A stretch of DNA of 64,000 nt from Icerya purchasi (taxonomy: Eukaryota; Arthropoda; Insecta; Hemiptera; Monophlebidae). A program made the position numbers and the translations under genes. The stretch lies in the NCBI GenBank assembly GCA_039619475.1, contig CM077115.1, positions 492,673,352-492,737,351 on the forward strand, written 5' to 3'. The notes beneath the pieces are model-generated. The model had not been told where the DNA came from. It searched no databases and saw nothing but the letters and a program-made list of their open reading frames with translations. Positions 24,118 to 35,678 of the stretch are shown here, piece after piece. Every line of letters begins with the position of its first letter. Positions within the stretch are counted from its first letter, which is position 1.

Positions 24118-25904
24118 GAATAATTTTACTCAATACTATACTTGATGGGTTAACAATATTAACGTAAACAATCAACTGTATTACTTTCTCCTTAACATAT
24201 TTATTTAAATATTGTGTCGCTTTTAAATTCTAATTAAAAAATTCAAAATGTATTTAAATTTTATTTTGAAATTTTCAGAAAGGATAATAAATAATATAGC
24301 CTCGAGTTTGTTCAACTTTTAAGGAAGTCAATGAATTAATTAGTATTTGTTTATTTAGAATATAATTAAAAGGACGCTTAAAGCTATCCGTTTTTGAAAG
24401 TTTTTGTACAGCTTTTCACTCTCTATTCACTATGCTTTTTATTATTTCGTACCGCGAAGTGAGTTCTTATATTTAAAATTAATATCCGTTACGTTGTTGC
24501 GTTAAAACGCACCAGTAAGTTAATTCTGTTTATCTACTTTTTGTTTTTGCGTAATTTATACTTTTTCTTACGAACTGAGAAATTCAGCTTGGATAATTTT
24601 GTCGACATATCCGTGTTATGAATTCTGTCGTGTAACCATATGAGATTGTGCGAGTGAGTGGGTTCCCGTTTTTGCCATTCGATTGTGTACATCCAGCATC
24701 TAATGGTTCTAAAGATATAGAGGGCGAAACTTCGAGCCCTTATATCTTTAACAGCGCGCCCTTCAGGTAGAGGGCTACCACACCATATAACTTCCTTGAT
24801 TGTACCGGGACTCGTTTTTGAGTTTTAGTGGCACGCACATTGTTTAACACTTAGTTTTATAATATATATTGATTGCTATAATTTTAATAATTTACAAATG
24901 CTAAAAAGCGAAAATTTACTTGATTTTTGGAACAGACAAATTTGAAAATTATTTTGAAGTGGCTTTCTTCTGTAAAGGGTCTCGAGAACTTCAGAACGAA
25001 CGCGGTAAAAAAACATAAGATTTTATATCGAAGTTACTAATACTGTTTGATTGTTTTTTAAAGTAAATCATAACTTTATAAAGTAAAAGAGGTCGTCTTG
25101 ATCATACTTTGGGTAAATGTGAAAATGGTAACTAAATCTGGAAGCGAAATTTAAAAAATTCGAACTTCCGATTATGCGAAAAGGTTAAAAGTTTTATATC
25201 GTACGATTATGAAAAGTATTACAACAATAAAACTAGTGCGTTTTAGAAACTGAAGAAATTTTGTAAACAAAATACCCTGTGGTGAGCTTACATAAGCATT
25301 TATTTTTTTAGAGCCTTGAATTTTAAAGGACTGAATGTATTCCGAGTCCTCTATAAATAAAACGCAGGTTCGTTAAATAAAAACCTTTATTCTACAATTA
25401 AGGTAAACATAAATATTATCCACGTATCGAGAAAAATATTAAGAAAGTTAAAAAAAACATTCGAAAAAAGAAAATAAATTAATATTCTTATTTACTTTTT
25501 TTCTTCATTTGAAAAGCATAACGTTTAGAACCAACTGCAATATATTAAACTCTTACAGTGAAATTGCTTTTAGCTTAGATAAATCTTTATTATTAAAAGT
25601 TTTTAGTTAACACTCGCTTTGTCCGTTTTGTTTGCATGGAATTTTTTACTTTTATTTTAATCTACTCGCACTTATCCTAGAATGTTGAAATTTTAAATGG
25701 TTATTCACCGTCGAAAATGGTACAATAATATAAATATTTTTTCAATATTTCAGTTTTTAAGAAAAAATTCTATTATGAGTGTATTGTTTCGGGTAATCGA
25801 TGAACTAACTCTAATGATTATAGATAGTTGACAGTAATCTTGTATTAACTTTTATTTTTATTATCTGGATATCTTTCGGAAAAGATATTCTCAACTATAA
25901 GATT
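24118..25904. other. Intergenic, unassigned
   Basis: AT-rich. The only structure I note is a hairpin-forming segment at 24710-24753 (taaagatata and its complement around a GC-rich loop). No gene. Confidence 0.4.
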
Positions 25905-26055
25905 ATTATAAGTTACCGGTAAGTTTATTGTTTGCGTGTATCGACTATTCCGACAAGAGGCGTGGTTTAGTTTCTTATCGTTAGGTGTTCATGAAAAATG
26001 CCATTTACCGTGTATTCATTAGTTTGTCAGTTTGAATATCCAATCGTTCTTGAAT
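25905..26055 (-). pseudogene. Degenerate duplicate of an MRPS2 exon 2 segment
   Basis: The blocks tatcgactattccgacaaga, ggtgttcatga and gtattcattag appear here in the same order and spacing as in MRPS2 (about 26665-26770), with substitutions and small indels between them. It corresponds to MRPS2 residues about 170-210, is in the same orientation, and lies about 470 bp beyond the gene's stop. No open frame survives. A local duplication is more likely than a processed copy, because no poly(A) or other exon is seen. Confidence 0.72.
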
Positions 26056-26518
26056 TAACGTAATAAATGTTTTAATATGGAATAATTTTAATGTTTTAAA
26101 GCTATAATTAAAAAAAAAAAAAAAAAAAAAGGTAATTTTTTCTTGTCCCGCTAAAAATTAAGGCGTTTAATTCTGTCAGCTCGGTAGTTGAGGGTAGATT
26201 GAAATTTCAGCAATGAATAATAAAATTTAATTTTCAATATCAATCGGTAAAAATTCTTTTAAAAACTTTTTACAGTCAGTTGTAAATTGAGAAATAAAAA
26301 TGTGTGTGTGTAATTTCCACATCGTTTACGCTTATTAATGGACAACTGCCATAGAAATTGTAATTTATTTAGTATCTTATAGTTAATTAAAATTTAAAAA
26401 CTGCGTTTATTCTCGATGCAAAACTTTCACTAATACTAAATAATAAAAGACAATATTAACAACGGTTAAATTTAAATATATTGAAAAGAATTAATAATTT
26501 ATTAGAAAGTTTTAAACA
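26056..26518. other. Downstream of MRPS2
   Basis: Includes a poly(A) run at about 26109-26130 and the probable MRPS2 3' UTR. Nothing else seen. Confidence 0.5.
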
Positions 26519-29500
26519 TTAATTTATTTCACCTAAAACGTCGTATCGTTTCTGTTTGCCTCTTAAAATTGCTTGCTTAAATACGTTGCAATATAATTCA
26601 ATCGCGCACAAAGTATCGTCATTTCCCGGTATGGGATAAGTTATCAGATTTGGATTGCAATTAGTATCGACTATTCCGACAAGAGGTATGTTCAGTTTTG
26701 ACGCTTCCATTACGATCGGGTGTTCATGAAGAACATCATTTAATGTATTCATTAGAATGCACAAATCTGGTAGTCTTATCGTCGACTTGAATCTATGCTC
26801 AGAATTCGTAAATAAACCAGTTCGCCATTCTCTGGTATGTGCGAATTCTTTACATTCCAATGCAGTATTTTCAATGACTTGACAATGTTGATGGTAGTTA
26901 CTGACAAATAAAATGACCCCGCCTCTATAAGCAACGTGCGCCGTAAAATTTAAAGCATCTCTTAAATATTCCGCAGTTTGTTCCAAATCAAAAATCAGGT
27001 GTCCCAATCGTGATCCAAAAATAAATGGTCGCATTCGATCATTCAAAGAACCTTCTTTATGGCCAAAATGAACTCTGGCATCAAACAAATCTTTTATAGT
27101 AAATAAATTTTTAATGTTAAAATAATCCGGATGTCTTAATGGAGTAACATTGTTATTCGTTTCCGCCATATCTAATATTGAAATTGAAACAGAATAACAA
27201 ATTCTGAATTAATAAAATATGATCACTACAATTATATTGTAATACAGAATGATTACATTTAAAAAATATATATACACATACTCGTGTGTGTATGTATGTT
27301 TGTAAATACAGTAGACCTTTACTTTTTGTGGTTTCTACATCCGCGAACGAAAAAATAGTGATCGTTTTTAATATATATATAAAATTCCAGATAGGTGTAC
27401 AGGTTGTTTGCGGTCCATTAAAATTTATTCCGAAATTCAGCACTTGCCCTAAATAAACAGCCTTTTAAAATTCTCAGTTTACGTTTTATTAATGTAATAA
27501 TAACATATTTAATTAATGCTTTAAGTTTTTTTTATAACGGACGCTTAAAAAAGAACAGTCCATTGTTTTCCAAACCATTATTCTAGTTATTTTTATACGC
27601 ATTTTTATTCAACTGGTCGTTTTAATTTCGGGCTTTTATAAATGGTTAAATCGGAAAATTACTTTTTTTCACTGTCTCGGTTTTTATTTCCATATAACTA
27701 ACAGAAAAGTAGATAACATTTGTAAAAACTTTTGGAGCAGATCTTCCACAAATGTTAAGGGCGTACTGCGTATACTTCCGCACTGTAAAAATTTGAGTAA
27801 AAGATAGAAAAATGCAGTAGAAACGTTCCAAAAATGTATTTAATATACTGAAAATGTAGGAAAAATGTTATACCAGCACAACAGCCCAAGCGGTAAGAGA
27901 AACAAAACGTAAATTGTGTAAAATAATGAAAATAATTGATTATGGAGAACACATCATCTTAAAACACGAAAAAAATTATAAATACGTCGAAGAACAATAA
28001 AAACTATTTGATTTATTATCTCGTATTGCCGCCTCGAGCTTCAATCACCGCAGCGCATCGTGCTCTGGCATCGATTCAATAAGAGTATGAATAGTGTCCT
28101 GCGAAATTGAATCCCACTCCTCTAACAGCTGCAACAATGAATTTGGCGGTGGACTACGACTTCAAATACATCGTCTGAGGATATCTCACAAGTACTCTAT
28201 CAGATTGAGGTCCAGACTGTATGCTAGCCAATCCATTGTAAGAATTCCAACTTGCTGCAAAAATGTTTTTGTAGCTTTAGCAACATGAGGGCGAGCGTTG
28301 TCCTACTGTAGAAGGAAATCTCAACTCACAAGGGCTACGAACACACCAATTTAATCTCGTACAGTGCAACGACGATTACGGCAGCATGGTTTGTATAGTT
28401 CAAAGCCGGCAACAGGTGCAGTATTAGCCACACAGCATAAAATTGCTCGTTTAAATTTTGCTCGTAATCATGCGCATTGGAGTGTGAATCACTGGAGCCA
28501 CGTATTGTTTACTGACGAGTAACATTTTCTTTTGCAAGCACCAGACGGACATCAGAGAGTCTGGTGACGCAAAAGAGAACTATATAGTCAACGAAATTTT
28601 GGAATTCTTACAATGGATTGGCTAGCATACAGTCTGGACCTCAATCTGATAGAGTACTTGTGAGATATCCTCAGACGATGTATTTGAAGTCGTAGTCCAC
28701 CGCCAAATTCATTGTTGCAGCTGTTAGAGGAGTGGGATTCAATTTCGCAGGACACTATTCATACTCTTATTGAATCGATGCCAGAGCACGATGCGCTGCG
28801 GTGATTGAAGCTCGAGGCGGCAATACGAGATAATAAATCAAATAGTTTTTATTGTTCTTCGACGTATTTATAATTTTTTTCGTGTTTTAAGATGATGTGT
28901 TCTCCATAATCAATTATTTTCATTATTTTACACAATTTACGTTTTGTTTCTCTTACCGCTTGGGCTGTTGTGCTGGTATAACATTTTTCCTACATTTTCA
29001 GTATATTAAATACATTTTTGGAACGTTTCTACTGCATTTTTCTATCTTTTACTCAAATTTTTACAGTACGGAAAGACTTTTGTCGCGCAGTATATATATA
29101 TATATATACATACATATGTGTGTGGGTGCGTGTGTCTATATTTATTGAAGTGTTTTATTTTATTCAAACTTTATAAGATAACAAAATAAATCCAATAATA
29201 ATTATTTTTAACACGAACTGCCAATAGTTCCGGAATATTACCTACCCATCTGTTACACAAGATAAATTATCGGTAGGGCTAAAAACATAATAATATTATA
29301 ATTAGGAATATACGCATATATAGCTTTTCAACAGGGGGGGGGGGTCTGAAATTTTCATAATTTTTTAAAATCAAAATAAAAAAGTAGGTTGTTCTATGTT
29401 ACTATATTATATTATTATTTATTATATTAAATAATACAACCTTATTTCATTCTTTGCTTATATTTTTATACAATAATATTATTACAATATATTAAGAATT

Positions 29501-32500
29501 TAATTTAAAATTTAAAATTGAGTCGTTTACGTTTTATTGCCAACTTATTTATAATTTCTTTGGAATCTAGTTTTACCGCCGGGTTACGCGAATGCTCATA
29601 AGAGTAGTAAGACCAATGTTTTTTCGTCACCCATTCGATTCGTAATATAGGTTCTTAATTGGAAAAACATCTTTCTGGGAGTCGTAATGAACACTGGAGG
29701 TGTGGCTAATATAATAAGAAGCTTTTTTATCAAAGGAAAAAACTGTTCATCATAATGATCAATAGCTTCTACTGCAGTGGTAGATTTTTGCATAGCAGAT
29801 TTCCACTCAATGTGCGGTATCTCATATTCGCTTAGAAATACCGTGCCTTTATTTTCACCAAGAAATATTTATACTATTCTTTTCAGTTTTTCTTATGTGC
29901 TAGAGTCATTACTCGTCTTCTCAGGTAGAAACATTTGAATCCCTTCGATCGTTTTTTCATGTGGTTTAAAGCGGGCTTCGAGTTCTGCAATGACATAGCC
30001 AACAAAGGGGTAAAATACATTTCGGCAGTTTCTCTCGACACGTTACTACGCTGGGTTTCCTATCTGTTCATTTTTGAAACGACTATGTCATTTGAACTCA
30101 TCTGCTTCGTTTGCTCGAAAAGTACTGAGAATTGACTTTCATTACAAATATTTCGTAAGTCATTTTTAAACATAAGGATCGATTTAATATAACACTCGTA
30201 AGTGGGATAACAAGATCAGCTAATACTGAAATTGCTCTTGTTCCACGATTTAAGAAGTACCACACTCGTATTCGGGCATTATATGAAGACGCCATTTTAT
30301 ACAATTTCCTACCATGCAACTTAAAAATACATTTAATAAATTATAGAAAAAGACATAAGTATTTGGTCAATTACATTAAGTTCAGCAGACATTACAAAAT
30401 CAGTAATATAAACATGAGGGTAATAGCATTGTTATTACTATTATTACTGTAATCATTACTATTATTATTATTAGTATTATTATTATTATGCTTTTATATC
30501 TGGCGAAGGCGAGTATATTTAACATGAAACCGTCGGGTTTAGTCATATAGCTAGTTTTATTCATAATAATACGTATGTTATGTAAGAATTGTAAGCACAT
30601 ATTAACCAGAAAGTATATATAATCACACAGGTAAATAGCATTTTTTCTTTTCTTTAAAAAATAAAAAAAATAGCAAGTATATGCACACATACTGGGTTAA
30701 TAAATGTAAATAATGAATTGTAAATATATTGTAATTTTGTTAATTTTGTACTTTTTTCTAAGAATATGTCGAAATTTCGTTTCGTTAAATTTAAAAATTT
30801 TGATTCATATTATTTGGGTCTGTTCTTTTCACTTTCAATGCAGCTTATCATTTTATTTTAAATTTGATGCATTTTATAGTTATATTTATTATTTAATTTA
30901 TATCTTTTATGTATTTCCTATATAATGTAAGTTCTATTTTATGTATCGTATATTAGGGTACAAGCTTAATTGTATTTCTTAGTATCTGTTTTGTTTGTAT
31001 TTTCAACCGAGAAATTCGTTTAAATTTAACGTTTTCCACTATTCGCGCTATGCAGCGCATTTGTGGATTTTCTTTTTTCAATAGTAATAATAAAATATAA
31101 ATAATAAATAAAATAAAAAACAACTGTAAGTATTAGTCAAATCGATATAAACCTTTTTCATTGCTTTGTTTATACTTGTTTGATATGAGAAAATTTTTCT
31201 CAACATAACTGGCGACACAATCAACTAATTATTTTCTATGGCAGTTTGCAGTCGGTGTGCTTGAGCGGCGACATCCCTATCAGCAACTTCTTGCAGTGCC
31301 TCAAGTGTTGCACGTATTGCGGGAATCATTTGTGCAAACGGTTCTACAGCCGCATGCTCTTCGGTCCACCGTATCTCACAAAAATAAATAAACGTTGAAT
31401 GAGATGAATTAATCTGATCAGCAGTTTTCTTCTGTCAAAAAGTTTATTGCGCGTTTTATGATCCCTATATAGTAGGTACCCCACATGAATGCGTTAGAAC
31501 TAAGTTGAGAATGTGAGCCACACAGTGCGCTAATTGCGCTCTCAGGTATTTCCCTACGATTATTGTTCTCACGCCTCGTAATAGACCGCTCAGTACTGCG
31601 GCGCCATCAAAGCATTGTCTAATGAATTTATGTATATCCAAGTTACAGGATAAGAGATGCATTATAATTGTCGTCGTCAATGTTTGAGCTGAAATATCTT
31701 CTACGTAGATAAATTCAAGAAAATCCTCCTGGATAATTGATTTTTCAATTGAGCAGTCTACATTTCATAAACAAAACGCTAGTTGTTCTCGCCACAATGT
31801 CTTGAGTTTTGTTTGCCAGTACAGTGTAAAAAAAAACAGCCTTTTTGACGACCCTTTTAATTATATGCGCTTGAATAGCATTATCGCATAATTCGATCAC
31901 TTCATCCTAAATTCTTCATAAAGTATACATAGCTCTACTATGCATGCTTTGTGTAAGTAAATGACTCTTAAGTGCTTCATCACCAGATCGCGCATAAAAA
32001 TGCGGAAGTACTTGAAAATTGCCGTCATTGTGAGCAGGTTCGTTTAATTCAACTTCATAATCATGGCTTCCTCTTAGGACCATTTCCTGTCTTTTGCGCA
32101 AAAGAACTGTTTCTACAATTTAATCTCTCGTGGTTATCTTCAGCAATTTCATGACCTTCCAGGTTCAGTGACTCCTCAACATCAGTAGATTTACCTTCTG
32201 CGAACTTAACAAAGTTTGCTGCTTGTGCTAAAGCGAATTTGTGGTATTTTTTATTCGCGTGATGACCAGAGTTCTCTAAAGCGTTTTTCGAGTTAGTAAA
32301 TATTAATAAGGGCTCCAAGATCTTGATAATCATGTCCATCTTGCGCTGTTCCAACAACACATAGTTCGCAAAGTGCTCCCTACATAACGTGAGTGTTTCA
32401 CAGTTCAACGACGTTGAAAAAAAAATTCCTCCTGCCAGTGACTGGAAACTTAAAAGTATTCGGCAGGTTCCAAGGCTCTTTTAAAGCTTTCAGCTTTTCC

Positions 32501-35092
32501 TCATCATTATTCGAAAGACTAGACAATATAATACACCCTTTAACAAATTAACTTGGACATTCTTTCCTACTCAAGTAACCTAAATAAAGACAAAAAGATT
32601 CGAACTATTTTAAATCCAATCCAAAGCGACAATGCGAAGTAATACACTACGATAGTGTATTCGGTTAATACTCGAGCTTTTGCGTGAGCTTGGAGGGGAG
32701 CAACCTCCAAAACCCCCTTTATATACGTCGGTGTATATATATATATATATATATGTGCGTGTGAGCCGGTCCATTAAAAAGGACCTATCGTCCGAAAAAT
32801 CGATTTTCACTTTTTTGGCGATTCTTATAGAAAAAAGTACTATCCTTTCAATAAAACAACTCTTAGGTTTCTAGATTTAATATTTAATTTTCAAGTTAAT
32901 TTTAAAAAAGAAAAAAACAATAAAACAATGAAAGAGTATAAAGTGTTATTTTTTACAATAAATTTCTCTTCTTACGGCGCTTTTTATTTGGATTGTAACT
33001 TTAGATCTGGTTTACCATTCTCACACTTTCCTATTTAGGATTGCGTACATATATAATGTACGCAATCCTGATGAGATGGTTCAGAAACGACAAAAATATC
33101 GAAGAAACAATAATTCACGAATGGTTTGACTTATAAACTTCAAATTTGAAACATAAATTATAATTTAAATTTTCTTTAAAATGATCTATAATTTTAAGAT
33201 AACCAATTATGTTGGAAGTAAAAACTCCAAAAAAACCGTCAAGAATATATAATATGGTATTTAAAACGACCTCAAAAATCACTCAAAAAATCATAACTCA
33301 TCACTAGATAAACCTTTAGAGGTGAAATTCAAAATATAAAATAAAATGCAGGAGTCCTTTCATAGAACCAAAAAATTGCAGTAAAAAAATTATTTCAACA
33401 CCCCTTTTGGGCCAAAAACAGCAAAAAAAAGGAAGTTCACGTAAGTATCAGTCCGAGTAAAAACGTTGGAGAAACTAAAACATATTTCAGACATTTGCAT
33501 TAAGAACCGCCTCATAGAAAAAATATTGATATATCGTTGGAAAGATCGCTATTTGACGGGAACGAAACCATAGGTCATACTTTTGTAGTTGATGAAAAGT
33601 TCGAAAAAGAGCGAAAGATGACGTATGTCCTTTTCTTGATGACGTAAGTATGGTCAAAAATTTTGAGCAAGGTTAAAAGTATGTACATATTCCCGTATAT
33701 TTTTCTAGTTTGGAGCATTCGGGTTTCCAACGTCAAAATTAGGTCCCGAGAAAGGCGGGGGCGGAATACTCTAAATTTTTGAAAAAAATTTTTTTTTCAT
33801 GCATATGATATATCGATTAAGAGATCAGATTGCTATTTGTCGAGAACGAAATCGTATTTCATTTTCTTAAAGAAATTTTCGAGATGGCGATAATTTCAAA
33901 AAATTACGTTTCTTTTTCTTTTTGCAGCGGAAAAATCAAATTTCTTTTTTTTTTTTGAATTTAGTATTATATAAATGTAAGTTATAGTTATTGTTAACTT
34001 AACATATGGAATCCTCAGCGCATGAAATATCATGCTTGACTGAACTTTTTTGTTACTAACTTCTCCTTAGCTAATGGAGTCTCTGTTTTGGTCTTTCTTA
34101 AGTGTGATTTAGCGTTTCTGGCGTTTTTATCCAGCAATGGAGTTTTTGTTTTGTTTTCCGATTCTGATTTATCAAAATTTTGGTCTTTTTTCGCTTCTGA
34201 AACATTTTTTTTTTTTTTGGGCAATAGAGTTATATCGCCAGCTTTTATGATGTTAGAAACTGAATCTCGAATATTATTACACAAATACCACCACTGCCTT
34301 TCAATAGATAAACCTTTTGGAGTTATAATTTTTGGCAGGAGGAGATCTTTAGGTTTAATAAGAGTTGAAATTTAGTCGTTTCGCCACAGTCTACGAACTG
34401 CTTTGCTCCTACATAATCCGAGGAAATTATGAAATGATTTATTTCCGTCTAGATCTTATCATTTTTTTCTGTCAGGGTAGAAACATCATTTTTATTTATG
34501 CTAATTTCTTTGCATTATTCATGTAATTGTTCGATAAAACTTTCGATCCATTTTGTTTATTTTTACAATAACTGATTTCAGCAAAAATGCCAAAAAATTT
34601 AGAAGTTTTTTCAAATTTTGGTAATATTCGGTTTAGGATGTAAAGTACAGCAGTTGTTGGTAACTGTTTTCATTCTTTCAAGACTGCCTAATTACTCTCA
34701 TCCTTTAGTCTAGAAAAATGCTGTATTATTTCTTTAATATTATTTAATTTGAAATAAAGGATTTAAATTTTACTTTCATTAAGTTTAATGTCATCCTTTC
34801 CTGATCAATTTTGTCGTCGAAATATTTTTCATGATCGTAGATGTTGTTTATTAAGAGTTAAATTTTTAATAATATGTAACTATAATAATAAAACTGCATG
34901 TAGGAATTGCTAAAACAAAACTAACATAGAAAAATAATCACCTTTTGTAACATTTTTCTGTACTTCAACATTTAATAGTACAATCGTTTGCACAGATAAC
35001 TAATTTAAAATTATTTTATAATTGTCAAATGTGATAATATGAATTATAATATTATTTTTTATTTCCTAAAACATTCTTATTAGTTAATAGCC

Positions 35093-35141
<49 letters not shown>

Positions 35142-35678
35142 TATTTGAATTAACTGAAATTACTTAAACTAAAAAATTCGAGTTATCTGAATCGAACAAA
35201 ACATTATTTTTAAATTTGTATTAAGATCTTTGCTGATACAAAAACAACACCAAGTATAAAATATTATCGAAAAAAGTGGGAAATTAATATATCGCACTTA
35301 ATTACCTAACCTCACATTCGCACTTTAAGCAAATATTGGCTGAAATATTACAAAACATTTACTTTATAATAATTTATTATTGTAAATATTTTTTGGAGAG
35401 AGAAAGAAAGTAAGTTTTAAATTAAATTTTAAAAATATCTGTGGTTCTATACTTTTAATAAGTCGTACATATATAATAGCAACATTTTAATATGTGTGTG
35501 TATGTATATATATATATATATAAAACTTAAAGAACGGGAAGCGTATTATGATCTGAAAAAACATACCATTTTTAATTTCCGAAATTTGTTCTTGCGGTAA
35601 CGACGCTGTTGAAAAACATTGTGTACGAATTGATCGAACACCTGATTTTAAATTCCAAAAATAATGTATTAAAAACAT
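26519..35678 (-). CDS. MRPS2: Mitochondrial small-subunit ribosomal protein uS2m, 2 exons, complete
   Basis: This is a structural protein of the mitochondrial 28S ribosomal subunit. Exon 1 is 35678-35567 and exon 2 is 27171-26519. The donor GTATGT at 35566-35561 joins the acceptor AG at 27173-27172 and creates an Asp codon (38) across the junction. The 765 nt encode 254 aa. The first ~25 residues carry basic residues, Ser/Thr and no acidic residue, as expected of a mitochondrial presequence. The ORF opening with MAET is therefore not the true N-terminus but codon 39. The uS2 fold is recognisable from about residue 54, with VHFGHKEG at 71-78, and the late signature GIVDTNCNPN at about 203-212 is followed by TYPIPGND. 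An in-frame stop lies just upstream of the exon 1 ATG. A possible poly(A) signal (tttatt on +) is at 26498-26503, about 15 nt after the stop. The gene is convergent with DHRS7 and divergent from NOP2. Confidence 0.94.
27174..27763. other. MRPS2 intron, 3' part
   Basis: AT-rich, with a short ata-repeat near 27369-27380. No gene or element recognised. Confidence 0.5.
28262..28320 (-). pseudogene. Tc1 transposase second-Asp region (minus-strand half)
   Basis: The minus strand from about 28310 reads LLQ, a stop, DNARPHVAKATKTF, then LQQVGILTMDWLAYS and on into the left arm (LDLNLIEYL, the third catalytic position, then a stop and DILRRC). This half keeps the second and third catalytic regions but lacks everything before them. 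Confidence 0.78.
28345..28800 (+). pseudogene. Tc1 transposase middle region fused to C-terminus (plus-strand half)
   Basis: The plus strand encodes RTVQRRLRQHGL (end of the DNA-binding part), then ARLNFARNHAHW and the first catalytic region VLFTDE. A stop replaces the Ser that usually follows, and FLLQAPDGHQRVW comes next. It then jumps directly to GILTMDWLAYS in the right arm. The second-Asp region is deleted at the junction near 28598. Several stops are present. Confidence 0.82.
29091..29125. repeat. (TA)n and (TG)n microsatellite
   Basis: Starts at the TA target of the Tc1 element. Confidence 0.8.
29334..29344. repeat. Run of 11 G
   Basis: An uninterrupted G run in very AT-rich sequence. 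It is a possible sequencing weak point. Confidence 0.9.
29530..32530 (-). pseudogene. hAT-like DUF4371 (ZMYM1-type) transposase, decayed
   Basis: Read right to left: 32408-32061 has HHANKKYHKFALAQAANFVKF of the DUF4371 N-terminal part. 31680-31465 has IRQCFDGAAVLSGLLRGV and AHCVAHILNLVLTHSCG, the conserved core. 31460-31200 has RWTEEHAAVEPFAQMIPA. After a gap without coding sequence (30330-31200) come VGYVIAELEARFKP (about 30000) and ILATPPVFITTPRKMFFQL with YITNRMGDEKTL (29720-29600), the C-terminal dimerisation region. Stops and frameshifts occur throughout. The family usually has 600-800 aa. Confidence 0.8.
30428..30490. repeat. Imperfect (TTA)n microsatellite
   Basis: ATT/ACT-type trinucleotide repeats with interruptions, in the coding gap of the DUF4371 remnant. 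Confidence 0.8.
32531..33036. other. MRPS2 intron, unassigned
   Basis: Holds a (TA)n run at about 32732-32753. No gene recognised. Confidence 0.4.
33037..33430 (+). repeat. Dispersed repeat copy 1 (matches 39784-40170)
   Basis: Begins with a palindrome: aggattgcgtacat and its exact complement around a short AT centre (33037-33069). It then carries gatggttcagaaacgacaaa, aacgacctcaaaaatcac and a gggccaaaaacagca block at the end. The same order recurs at 39784-40170. Confidence 0.85.
33431..34029. other. MRPS2 intron, unassigned
   Basis: Contains two similar segments (gatatatcgttggaaagatcg with cgggaacgaaa near 33530, and tatatcgattaagagatcag with cgagaacgaaa near 33810). This suggests an internal repeat about 280 bp apart. 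No coding sequence. Confidence 0.4.
34030..34690 (-). other. Unidentified coding-like stretch, interrupted
   Basis: The longest open part (34284-34030) is a Lys-rich 84-aa frame. Upstream on the same strand, other frames read LIKPKDLLLPKIITPKGLS, IERQWWYLCNNIRD, FIISSDYVGAKQFVDCGE and LPTTAVLYILNRILPKFEKT, joined only by ignoring stops and shifts. Their composition looks protein-like rather than random, but I do not recognise a family. It may be a decayed mobile-element or host gene. Confidence 0.25.
34691..35560. other. MRPS2 intron, 5' part
   Basis: AT-rich. A (TA)n run is at about 35097-35138 and another at 35507-35523, just inside the intron from the exon 1 donor. No gene. Confidence 0.5.

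Larger units (their letters stand above)
27766..29090. mobile_element. Palindromic (foldback) Tc1-like element
   Basis: The left arm (27766-28250) and right arm (28599-29090) are inverted copies of about 485 bp around a 348-bp spacer. Both arms translate to the same 56-residue peptide, so they are nearly identical. The ends read ctgcg and are flanked by TA (27764-27765 and 29091-29092). Each arm encodes the C-terminal end of a Tc1 transposase. The left arm has a short deletion near its tip relative to the right one. Confidence 0.88.
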
